Positions 1 to 4,961 of a stretch of 5,805 nucleotides of DNA are shown one piece after another. The stretch is from QQUD01 sp039029915 (lineage in GTDB: Bacteria > Chloroflexota > Anaerolineae > Promineifilales > Promineifilaceae): assembly GCA_039029915.1 (NCBI GenBank), contig JBCCFD010000489.1, forward strand, positions 1 to 5,805. Reading direction: 5' to 3'. The position numbers and the translations under genes are program-made. Position 1 is the stretch's first letter, and the number at the start of each line of letters is the position of its first letter. The notes beneath the pieces are model-generated. The model did no database searches and was not told the DNA's origin. It worked only from the letters and a program-made list of their open reading frames with translations.

Positions 1-387
1 AACCAGCTGCCCAAGTGGATCACGGAAATAAAGCGAATCCATAAAGCCGCGATCAACTTCTCCCGTATTTTTAACGCCTCGGGCATCCAGTCGGGCTTTG
101 GCCTGTTTGTAGGTCGCTCGAGAGACAGCAAAGGCGATATGTTGCAAATTACCAATGCCCTCAGGGTTTGGTGTGGGATCAGGTTGGCGGCTTTCGTGGG
201 TAAACACGGTGATTAAACGGCCGTCTCCTGGATCAAAATACAAATGGTTTTCTTCGGGCACGTCTAAATTCGGTTGTTCAAAGATCATCGGCATGCCCAG
301 CACGCCTTCCCAAAAATCAATAGACGTTTGCCGGTCAGCTCCCACAAAAGTGATGTGGTGTACGCCTTGAGTTTGTAATTTTTTCAT
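1..387 (-). CDS. VOC-superfamily (glyoxalase/dioxygenase fold) protein, C-terminus beyond window
   Basis: The 129 codons seen here are the N-terminal part; the gene continues past base 1. The protein begins MKKLQTQGVHHIT, the usual first strand of a vicinal-oxygen-chelate module, with His10/His11 at the first metal-ligand position. A second module starts near residue 80 (NLQHIAFAV, His83) and reaches the FRDPLGQLV stretch, just before the place where the conserved Glu ligand is expected. VOC proteins are metal-dependent dioxygenases, glyoxalases or resistance proteins; the exact reaction cannot be read from this part. The start is supported by AAGGAG (complement of 395-400) 7 bases upstream. 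It lies 96 bases downstream of the hydrolase gene on the same strand with no clear terminator between them, so it is probably the fourth gene of the quinone-stress operon. It is related in fold to, but not a copy of, the dioxygenase two genes upstream. Confidence 0.85.
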   Translation of the reverse strand, partial: MKKLQTQGVHHITFVGADRQTSIDFWEGVLGMPMIFEQPNLDVPEENHLYFDPGDGRLITVFTHESRQPDPTPNPEGIGNLQHIAFAVSRATYKQAKARLDARGVKNTGEVDRGFMDSLYFRDPLGQLV

Positions 388-402
388 GTTAGTTCTCCTT
401 AT

Positions 403-433
403 AAAAAGTGGCAAAGTTGCAGAGTGGCAAGTG
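403..433. repeat. Degenerate tandem octamer repeat in the intergenic gap
   Basis: Plus strand reads aaaaagtg / gcaaagtt / gcagagtg / gcaagtg, about four imperfect copies of an 8-base unit close to gcaaagtg (CACTTTGC on the coding strand). It lies in the 96-base gap between the hydrolase gene and the VOC gene, just upstream of the latter's Shine-Dalgarno site. No function is evident; it resembles the short tandem repeats some bacteria scatter between genes. Confidence 0.45.
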
Positions 434-483
434 GTAGGAGGCAGGTCATCCAATTAACCAATACGAAGACCACGCTTTACAAT

Positions 484-1125
484 TTATACGCCCGCCACAA
501 TCTTCATCGCTTGGTCAATTTCATCCTGAATTATGGTGTGTCCCATGCCTGGATAGATCACCTTATTCACATTGGCACCGAGCTTTTGAAAAACAACGGC
601 CGTTTCCTCAACACGCTCAACAGGGATGTGAAAATCAACATCGCTACAGCCAATGAAAACAGGCGTGCCTTCTAAATTCCCAGCATCATTTCGCGCCATA
701 CCCAACGGGCCAATCACTCCACCGCTAAAAACGAGCAAGCCCCCAAGGCGTTGAGGATTTCTGGCCAAAAATTCGGAGGCCAAGCAGGCCCCCTGCGAAA
801 ATCCACCTAAAATAATCTTCTCGGCTGGGATGCCAGCATCTTGCACCATCTCAAACAAAGCACCTACCTTTGCCAATCCTGATGAGATGCCCGGTTCATT
901 TTGAGAAATTGGGGCTAAAAAACTATAGGGATACCACGTGTTTTGGCTGGCCTGAGGTGCAACATACGTCATTTCGGGATGGGGTAAGGCTTGCCCCAGA
1001 TCTAAGATTGATACGGCCGTTGCCCCACGCCCATGCACCAAAATCATGGCCGCCTGGGCAGACGCCAAAGGCAAACCTGCCGTTTGATGAGGCATACTGC
1101 CGTGTGGATCTGAATGTTGCGTCAT
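484..1125 (-). CDS. mhqD: Alpha/beta-hydrolase, phospholipase/carboxylesterase family (MhqD-like)
   Basis: This 213-residue protein is a full-length single-domain serine hydrolase of the phospholipase/carboxylesterase (Abhydrolase_2) type. Visible landmarks are the oxyanion-hole region LVHGRG (29-34), the nucleophile elbow GGFSQGA with Ser110, an acidic residue in the GCSDVD segment (Asp162, or possibly Asp164), and the catalytic His196 in GMGHT. There is no signal peptide, so it should be cytoplasmic. In mhq operons this enzyme accompanies a ring-cleaving dioxygenase and contributes to quinone resistance; its natural substrate is not well defined, and ester or ring-cleavage-product hydrolysis is inferred. 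Its ATG overlaps the stop of the upstream dioxygenase gene as ATGA (1122-1125), implying translational coupling, with AAGGA (complement of 1134-1138) 8 bases upstream. The symbol rests on family plus gene order, not on alignment. Confidence 0.88.
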   Translation of the reverse strand: MTQHSDPHGSMPHQTAGLPLASAQAAMILVHGRGATAVSILDLGQALPHPEMTYVAPQASQNTWYPYSFLAPISQNEPGISSGLAKVGALFEMVQDAGIPAEKIILGGFSQGACLASEFLARNPQRLGGLLVFSGGVIGPLGMARNDAGNLEGTPVFIGCSDVDFHIPVERVEETAVVFQKLGANVNKVIYPGMGHTIIQDEIDQAMKIVAGV

Positions 1126-2075
1126 GCGGCTTGTCCTTCGTCTAATGAAATTTCAGGCAATCTCTCAGCAATTTGCGCTCGTTGAGACTCTAACCAAGGG
1201 GGCAACTTTAAACTTTGGCCCAGTTCAGCTACCGGTTCATCATACAAAAAACCCGGTGCATCTGTAGCGACCTCAAACAAGACCCCACCTGGGGAGCGGA
1301 AATAAATCGAATGGAAATATTGCCGATCTTGCACAGGCGTCACTTGGAAGCCAGCCCGGCGCAGCAGCTGTAAATATTCCTGTTGTTCACTATCGTCTAC
1401 GGTGCGGAAGGCAATATGGTGAATAGACCCCGCCCCAAAACGGCCGTTTTGCCCATCAGGACGGTGCAATAAATCAACGTAAAGGCCAAGATCATTGCCA
1501 GCCGCTCGATAGCGATGACGATTCCCTTCCTGACTCACAAATTCATAGCCTAAAAATTGAGTTAGCAATGACCCTGTGGCTTCGACGTCACTTAACAAAA
1601 GCGTCACGCTATGGAATCCGCGAAGGGCTTTCTCGGCAAGCACCGACCCGTTTGTCCAATGTGAAATTGTCGCCGGCTCGGCGGACTCAACCAGCTCTAA
1701 ATTCATTCCGTCAGGGTCTTTAAATGGCAAGACTGTTTGACCAAACCGGATTTGTGATTGGCCATAGGTGACGCCATGCGCCTTAAGTCTTTCCCGCCAA
1801 TAATCAAGTGACCCCACAGGAACGGCATAGCCAACATGACTCGTCTCACCGTTACCTAAAACGCCAGGGCGCATTCGCTGCCACGGAAAAAAGGTCATAA
1901 TTGTGCCGGGGCTGCCTACTTCATCTGCAAAGTAAAAATGATAGGTTCCAGGGTCGTCAAAGTTAACAGTTTTTTTGACCAATCGCTGGCCTAAGACATG
2001 GTGATAAAATTGCACATTACGGTGCGGATCGCTAGAAACGGCCGTAATATGATGCAATCCTTGTATTGGTTTCAT
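1122..2075 (-). CDS. mhqE: Two-domain ring-cleaving dioxygenase, VOC superfamily (MhqE/MhqO/PcpA-like)
   Basis: The 317-residue product has the usual length of hydroquinone-type extradiol dioxygenases. The N-terminal VOC domain starts at GLHHIT (His8/His9) and ends near residue 130; the C-terminal domain starts around residue 153 (GFHSVTLLL) and contains SIHHIAFRT (His219/His220) and GGVLFEVATD (Glu268). One His from each pair together with Glu268 would form the 2-His-1-carboxylate site for Fe(II) or Mn(II) described in PcpA-type enzymes. The predicted role is opening of hydroquinone rings, detoxifying quinone-derived compounds in the cytoplasm. I chose the ATG at 2075 because the homologous N-terminus (MKPIQGLHHIT) begins there and AGAGG (complement of 2081-2085) lies 5 bases upstream; an in-frame ATG at 2141 would add 22 residues unlike the family. 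The 144-base gap to the regulator gene shows no convincing separate promoter or terminator. Assignment to a ring-cleaving dioxygenase is firm; the exact substrate is inferred. Confidence 0.88.
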   Translation of the reverse strand: MKPIQGLHHITAVSSDPHRNVQFYHHVLGQRLVKKTVNFDDPGTYHFYFADEVGSPGTIMTFFPWQRMRPGVLGNGETSHVGYAVPVGSLDYWRERLKAHGVTYGQSQIRFGQTVLPFKDPDGMNLELVESAEPATISHWTNGSVLAEKALRGFHSVTLLLSDVEATGSLLTQFLGYEFVSQEGNRHRYRAAGNDLGLYVDLLHRPDGQNGRFGAGSIHHIAFRTVDDSEQQEYLQLLRRAGFQVTPVQDRQYFHSIYFRSPGGVLFEVATDAPGFLYDEPVAELGQSLKLPPWLESQRAQIAERLPEISLDEGQAA

Positions 2076-2219
2076 AACATCCTCTAAATATTGGCAATAA
2101 TGCCGTCTAGGAAAAGAACAACAGGTTAAGCTACGTGACACGAAGTGCCAGTTTTGAATAAAACAACGGCTCCAAACTTCGTTTCTCCGAGGTTCTGAAG
2201 CTTTTATCTAACACGGTTT

Positions 2220-2681
2220 TCAATTTAGAATCTTCGGAACACTTAAGCCAAGCTTTTTGCAAAGATCACCAAAGATAACCAATTCTGTGTCCGAAAGGGC
2301 TGAGAATGTTTCAACAACACCCTCAACGTGACTCGGCAAAATATTGGCAACCAAAGCGTACCCTTTTTCTGTCAAATTGATATCCACTCGTCTACGATCG
2401 TCTTCGCGCCGTTCGCGCTTAACCAACTTTCGTTTTACCAAATTGTCAATCACCAGAGTCATATTTCCGCTACTTTTTAGAATCTTGCTGCCTAGTTGAC
2501 GCGGTTGCAACGGCCCTAAATGATAAAGCGCTTCCAAAACGCCAAATTGGCTGATAGTGAGCTGATGTTCTCTCAAATGATCGTTGATCTGTTGATTCAC
2601 AGCCTCAGAAGCACGCGATAGTTTGATATATGCATTTAAAGCGGCTCGCTCAGCTATTGTTCCTTTAAATTTTGTGCCCAT
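2220..2681 (-). CDS. mhqR: MarR-family transcriptional repressor (MhqR-like)
   Basis: The 153-residue protein has the MarR layout: N-terminal dimer helix (about 10-38), winged helix-turn-helix (about 42-105) and C-terminal dimer helices (about 112-145). The recognition-helix region is around SSGNMTLVIDNLVKR (70-84), and the wing carries the family signature EDDRR...INLTEKG (Asp95, Arg96, Leu103, Thr104, Gly107). It has one cysteine (Cys141), near the C-terminus, so thiol switching in the N-terminal region as in OhrR is unlikely. It is the first gene of the leftward unit, ahead of a dioxygenase and a hydrolase, which matches MhqR, a repressor relieved by quinone-like compounds. The start codon has almost no Shine-Dalgarno sequence; the promoter spacing suggests a leaderless message. 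Autoregulation is likely because an inverted repeat covers the -35 box. MarR membership is certain; the MhqR assignment is inferred from gene order. Confidence 0.9.
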   Translation of the reverse strand: MGTKFKGTIAERAALNAYIKLSRASEAVNQQINDHLREHQLTISQFGVLEALYHLGPLQPRQLGSKILKSSGNMTLVIDNLVKRKLVKRERREDDRRRVDINLTEKGYALVANILPSHVEGVVETFSALSDTELVIFGDLCKKLGLSVPKILN

Positions 2682-2687
2682 ACGCTT

Positions 2688-2715
2688 ATCTTATCATCAA
2701 ATATCTTAATGTCAA
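2688..2715 (-). promoter_or_regulatory. Predicted promoter of the marR/mhqR gene, possibly leaderless
   Basis: On the minus strand a perfect -35 TTGACA (complement of 2710-2715) is followed after 16 bases by TAAGAT (complement of 2688-2693), a 4/6 match to the -10 consensus. Transcription would start about 7 bases further, at or next to the A of the ATG at 2681. This fits the lack of a ribosome binding site before this gene, whereas all other genes here have good ones. Confidence 0.5.
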
Positions 2716-2727
2716 GACATTTGATAT
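2701..2727. promoter_or_regulatory. Candidate MarR-type operator (inverted repeat)
   Basis: A perfect inverted repeat AATGTC-AA-GACATT (2708-2721) is flanked by an outer pair ATATC (2701-2705) and GATAT (2723-2727), offset by one base from exact symmetry. It covers the regulator's -35 box. Size and position suit a MarR dimer site and suggest autorepression. Binding by the adjacent regulator is inferred. No comparable site was seen before the dioxygenase gene. Confidence 0.5.
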
Positions 2728-2822
2728 TAAGGCAAAATAAGTCAATAACAGGTACAATACAAAACAAACCAGAGGAATTTTTGCCAAGAAATATCCAAAA
2801 TGAACCAAAAAACACCCAATTC

Positions 2823-2851
2823 TTGACAACATTTCTATTGTTGGGCATAAT
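2823..2851 (+). promoter_or_regulatory. Predicted sigma70-type promoter of the ABC transporter operon
   Basis: A consensus -35 TTGACA (2823-2828) is separated by exactly 17 bases from CATAAT (2846-2851, 5/6 match). It is the best promoter-like sequence in the window. Predicted transcription start is near 2858, giving a leader of about 76 bases before the permease start at 2934. Confidence 0.7.
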
Positions 2852-2882
2852 CCCGTTACCGCTCCCGTTACCGATAACGGGA
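2851..2882. promoter_or_regulatory. Candidate LacI-family operator with extra half-site
   Basis: TCCCGTTACCGATAACGGGA (2863-2882) is a palindrome with perfect 8-base arms around CCGA, centred on a CG step as is usual for LacI-family sites. The 11 bases TCCCGTTACCG occur twice, at 2851-2861 and 2863-2873, so a third half-site lies 12 bases (about one helical turn) upstream and touches the -10 box. The element lies at about +1 to +25 of the predicted transcript, a typical blocking position for a sugar-responsive repressor. In RNA the same bases would form an 8-bp hairpin, so an RNA role is possible. The repressor gene is not in the window. Confidence 0.6.
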
Positions 2883-2933
2883 CTTGTCGTCAACATTGCG
2901 CTTATCTTCATTTTTTAGGAAGGAGAAGGATAG

Positions 2934-3854
2934 ATGAGCAGTACAACTCCCTATTCAGGGTCATCCACTCAGAGGCGTAACGGCCGTTTAATCAAATCCG
3001 AAACAATTGTTGCTTGGCTGTTTCTTTTACCTAGCTTAATTGGGTTTACAACGTTCTTTGCCGCCCCCGCTATTCGAGGATTACTAATCAGCTTCACAGA
3101 TTGGAATCTACTCACAGAACCAACCAATGTCGGACTTGCCAATTATGAAAGGCTTTTGCAAGACCCCGAGTTTCGTAATGCACTCCGAGTTACGCTGCAG
3201 TACGTTCTTTGGAACATCCCCTTGCAAACAGTGCTGGCTGTCATCATTGCATTCATGATGGACCGCCTCACCAAAAGCACTATCATTCGGGGCATTTTGT
3301 TGCTACCTTGGCTCATGCCAAATGTTATCGTGGCCTTGTTATTCCTCTGGCTTCTCGATCCAAGCCTCGGCGTTGTTAACGCGTTTATCGAATTCCTTGG
3401 CTTTGAAGGGCTGGGGTTCTTTGGCAATCTAAGGCAGGCCATGCCAACAGTCGCTGGTGTCAATGTTTGGCGGCACGTCGGTTATACAGCCCTATTGATT
3501 TTTGCAGGCCTGCAAACTATCCCAGAATCCCTCTATGAAGCCGCTGCCATCGACGGTGCCAATGAATTCCAAATCTTCATACGAATCACAGTGCCCCTCC
3601 TCCGTCCCGTTCTCGCCTTCGTTCTAGTCACCTCCATCATTGGGTCTTTCCAAATTTTCGACACCATCGCGGTGACAACTGAAGGTGGTCCCATTAACGC
3701 CACGGAAGTCATCAACTGGCTCATCTTTGAACGAGCCTTTGAACGGTTTGATATGGGATATGCCACAACGGTATCCATGGCGCTATTTGTCATTCTCATT
3801 ATCGTCAGCCTTATTCAGCTTCGAATTTTGCGAGCTGATGAATCAGATTATTAG
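2934..3854 (+). CDS. ABC sugar transporter permease, MalF/UgpA type
   Basis: The 306-residue inner-membrane protein belongs to the binding-protein-dependent carbohydrate permeases of the MalF/UgpA group, at the usual length for the six-helix forms. A short hydrophilic start precedes the first membrane segment (about 24-46); others lie near 88-108, 118-141, 180-197, 225-247 and 282-300. The cytoplasmic coupling motif EAA-X3-G-X9-I-X-V-P is complete at Glu202-Ala203-Ala204, Gly208, Ile218 and Pro221, the contact point for the ATPase. NYERLLQDPEFRNALRVT (70-87) is the typical periplasmic stretch of this group. The start is fixed by a strong AGGAAGGAGAAGG sequence ending a few bases before the ATG. 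It is the first gene behind the promoter and operator upstream and pairs with the next gene. Substrate is probably a sugar or oligosaccharide, which cannot be specified further. Confidence 0.93.
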   Translation: MSSTTPYSGSSTQRRNGRLIKSETIVAWLFLLPSLIGFTTFFAAPAIRGLLISFTDWNLLTEPTNVGLANYERLLQDPEFRNALRVTLQYVLWNIPLQTVLAVIIAFMMDRLTKSTIIRGILLLPWLMPNVIVALLFLWLLDPSLGVVNAFIEFLGFEGLGFFGNLRQAMPTVAGVNVWRHVGYTALLIFAGLQTIPESLYEAAAIDGANEFQIFIRITVPLLRPVLAFVLVTSIIGSFQIFDTIAVTTEGGPINATEVINWLIFERAFERFDMGYATTVSMALFVILIIVSLIQLRILRADESDY

Positions 3855-3865
3855 GAGTTGTTCTC

Positions 3866-4759
3866 ATGAATTATGCAGGGTCTCAGTTTAGAATTGGCCG
3901 CATTCTTATGTGGCTCTTCCTTATCATCATTATCTTTTTAACGCTTTTCCCATTTTGGTGGGTCCTCAGAACCGCCTTAACGGCACAGGGGTCTATCTTT
4001 CAAAACACAACCTCGTTATTGCCCGTCAACTTTACTTGGCTTAACTTTCAAAGAGTCCTTGGCTTCGTCAGCACAAGCGAAGGGTTAGCAGCAGGTGGTT
4101 CAGGGCAACGACTCAATTTCTTCCTTTTCCTACGAAATTCAATTATTTTTGCCTCAGTTGTCACCGTAGGTCAGGTGTTTTTTAGCACAATGGCAGCTTA
4201 CGCCTTTGCTCGGCTAAAATTTCCCGGACGCAACATCCTTTTCACCGTTTACATCTCTGCGCTGATGGTGCCAGGCATCGTGACGCTCATTCCAAACTTC
4301 GTTTTGATTCGCCAGCTAAATTTGCAACAGACTTTCGCTGGACTCGTTGCACCATATTTCTTTATGACGCCCTTTGCGGTCTTTTTTCTTAGGCAGTTTT
4401 TCTTGGGCATCAACAAAGAGCTTGAAGAAGCAGCCAAGATTGACGGCGCAAACTACTTCGTTATCTTCATGAGGATTATTTTGCCGGTCAGTAGCCCAGC
4501 CATCACTACATTAGCCATTATCACCTTTATCCAAGCTTGGAATGAATATCTCTGGCCACTCGTTGTGGGCGGTAGTAATGAAGGCGTTCGTGTATTAACG
4601 GTGGCCCTCAACATCTTCCAGTCACAACAGCCCTCAGGCACGCCTGACTGGTCTGGATTAATGGCAGGTACGTTCTTGGCCATTATTCCTGTCTTGGTCA
4701 TTTACATGATTGTTGGACGCCGCGTCATTAACTCAATTCAGTTCACTGGATTCAAATAA
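3866..4759 (+). CDS. ABC sugar transporter permease, MalG/UgpE type
   Basis: The 297-residue partner permease carries membrane segments near 12-35, 88-112, 123-146, 156-178, 208-230 and 262-285. The EAA loop is intact: Glu188-Ala189-Ala190, Gly194, Ile204, Leu206-Pro207. The conserved AYAFARLKFPGR stretch (111-122) is typical of MalG/UgpE-type subunits. The first periplasmic loop has a Gly/Ala/Ser-rich stretch (about 70-82), which is plausible but variable in this family. AGGAG at 3853-3857 overlaps the stop codon of the first permease and lies 8 bases before this ATG, so the two are surely co-transcribed and probably expressed in equal amounts as a heterodimer. No ATPase gene follows, so a shared MsmK-like ATPase or one encoded elsewhere would be needed. 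Confidence 0.93.
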   Translation: MNYAGSQFRIGRILMWLFLIIIIFLTLFPFWWVLRTALTAQGSIFQNTTSLLPVNFTWLNFQRVLGFVSTSEGLAAGGSGQRLNFFLFLRNSIIFASVVTVGQVFFSTMAAYAFARLKFPGRNILFTVYISALMVPGIVTLIPNFVLIRQLNLQQTFAGLVAPYFFMTPFAVFFLRQFFLGINKELEEAAKIDGANYFVIFMRIILPVSSPAITTLAIITFIQAWNEYLWPLVVGGSNEGVRVLTVALNIFQSQQPSGTPDWSGLMAGTFLAIIPVLVIYMIVGRRVINSIQFTGFK

Positions 4760-4802
4760 ACTTTGTTTTCTACAACAGCCGTTTGTTGAACTTTATGATT
4801 TA

Positions 4803-4876
4803 AGCACCCTATCGATTATTTGCTCAATCAGGCGATTTTGCTAATAGTTGATTAGGTGCTAATTTCGTAAATCGCC
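4803..4876 (+). promoter_or_regulatory. Two interleaved inverted repeats between permease and binding-protein genes
   Basis: AGCACC (4803-4808) pairs perfectly with GGTGCT (4855-4860), with an inner AATCA/TGATT pairing (4826-4830 with 4849-4853). GGCGATTT (4831-4838) pairs perfectly over 8 bases with AAATCGCC (4869-4876). The second stem's left arm is inside the loop of the first and its right arm outside, so the RNA could form a pseudoknot or switch between two folds. No U-run follows, so this is not a standard terminator. Function is unknown; a role in setting binding-protein expression is inferred from position. Confidence 0.4.
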
Positions 4877-4910
4877 ATACGGTCGTTGTTTCAAAAACCA
4901 TTATTTATGA

Positions 4911-4950
4911 GCAGCTCAATCCTCATCCGGCATTGAGTTGCAACCTGCAA
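4911..4950 (+). promoter_or_regulatory. Hairpin directly upstream of the binding-protein ribosome binding site
   Basis: GCAGCTCAAT (4911-4920) pairs with ATTGAGTTGC (4932-4941) over ten positions with one G-U, around an 11-base loop. A second small hairpin TTGCA-ACC-TGCAA (4938-4950) shares 4938-4941 with it and reaches the first two bases of the AAGGAG site (4949-4954), so the two are mutually exclusive. The large stem leaves the ribosome site open, the small one partly masks it. It may also stabilise a processed binding-protein message. This is inferred from pairing only. Confidence 0.45.
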
Positions 4951-4961
4951 GGAGAAGAACC

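Larger units (their letters stand above)
217..2987. repeat. Six dispersed copies of the palindromic octamer ACGGCCGT
   Basis: Exact copies lie at 217-224, 596-603, 1013-1020, 1440-1447, 2038-2045 and 2980-2987. They fall in the partial VOC gene, the hydrolase (two), the dioxygenase (two) and the first permease. In reading frame they are used as (Asn/Asp)-Gly-Arg or Thr-Ala-Val, so protein sequence does not explain them. Every CGGCCG noticed in the window is flanked by A and T. About 0.1 copy would be expected by chance in 5.8 kb. The pattern resembles the highly iterated palindromes of cyanobacteria. Confidence 0.75.

Noticed and set aside
870..1145. Plus-strand open frame (91 codons) antisense to the hydrolase
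   Set aside because: It is a shadow of a well-supported gene, with no recognisable domain. The same applies to the frame at 424-675.
2093..2104. GGCA-ATAA-TGCC inverted repeat before the dioxygenase as a second MarR operator
   Set aside because: Four-base arms are too short, and the sequence does not resemble the repeat upstream of the regulator.
2076..2141. 22-residue N-terminal extension of the dioxygenase from an ATG at 2141
   Set aside because: The extension is unlike the family, has no ribosome site, and the ATG at 2075 has AGAGG at good spacing just before the conserved GLHHIT start.
2510..2517. One-mismatch copies of ACGGCCGT (ACGGCCCT here, also 4775-4782 and 4879-4886)
   Set aside because: About two such near-matches are expected by chance in this length, so only the exact copies carry weight.
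2654..2911. 85-codon open frame on the minus strand across the same gap
   Set aside because: It overlaps the start of the regulator gene in another frame and covers both promoters; no family resemblance and no ribosome site.
2709..2918. Small 69-codon open frame on the plus strand in the divergent gap
   Set aside because: It starts inside the MarR operator, lacks a ribosome site, runs through the promoter and palindrome, and its Pro/Leu-rich part is just the translated operator repeats.
4773..4788. CAACA/TGTTG hairpin after the second permease as a terminator
   Set aside because: The stem is only 5 AT-rich pairs and no T-run follows, so it should not stop transcription; the binding-protein gene is more likely co-transcribed.
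4820..4847. TTGCTC-N16-TAATAG as a separate promoter for the binding protein
   Set aside because: Only about half of the consensus bases match in each box; not better than chance in AT-rich DNA.
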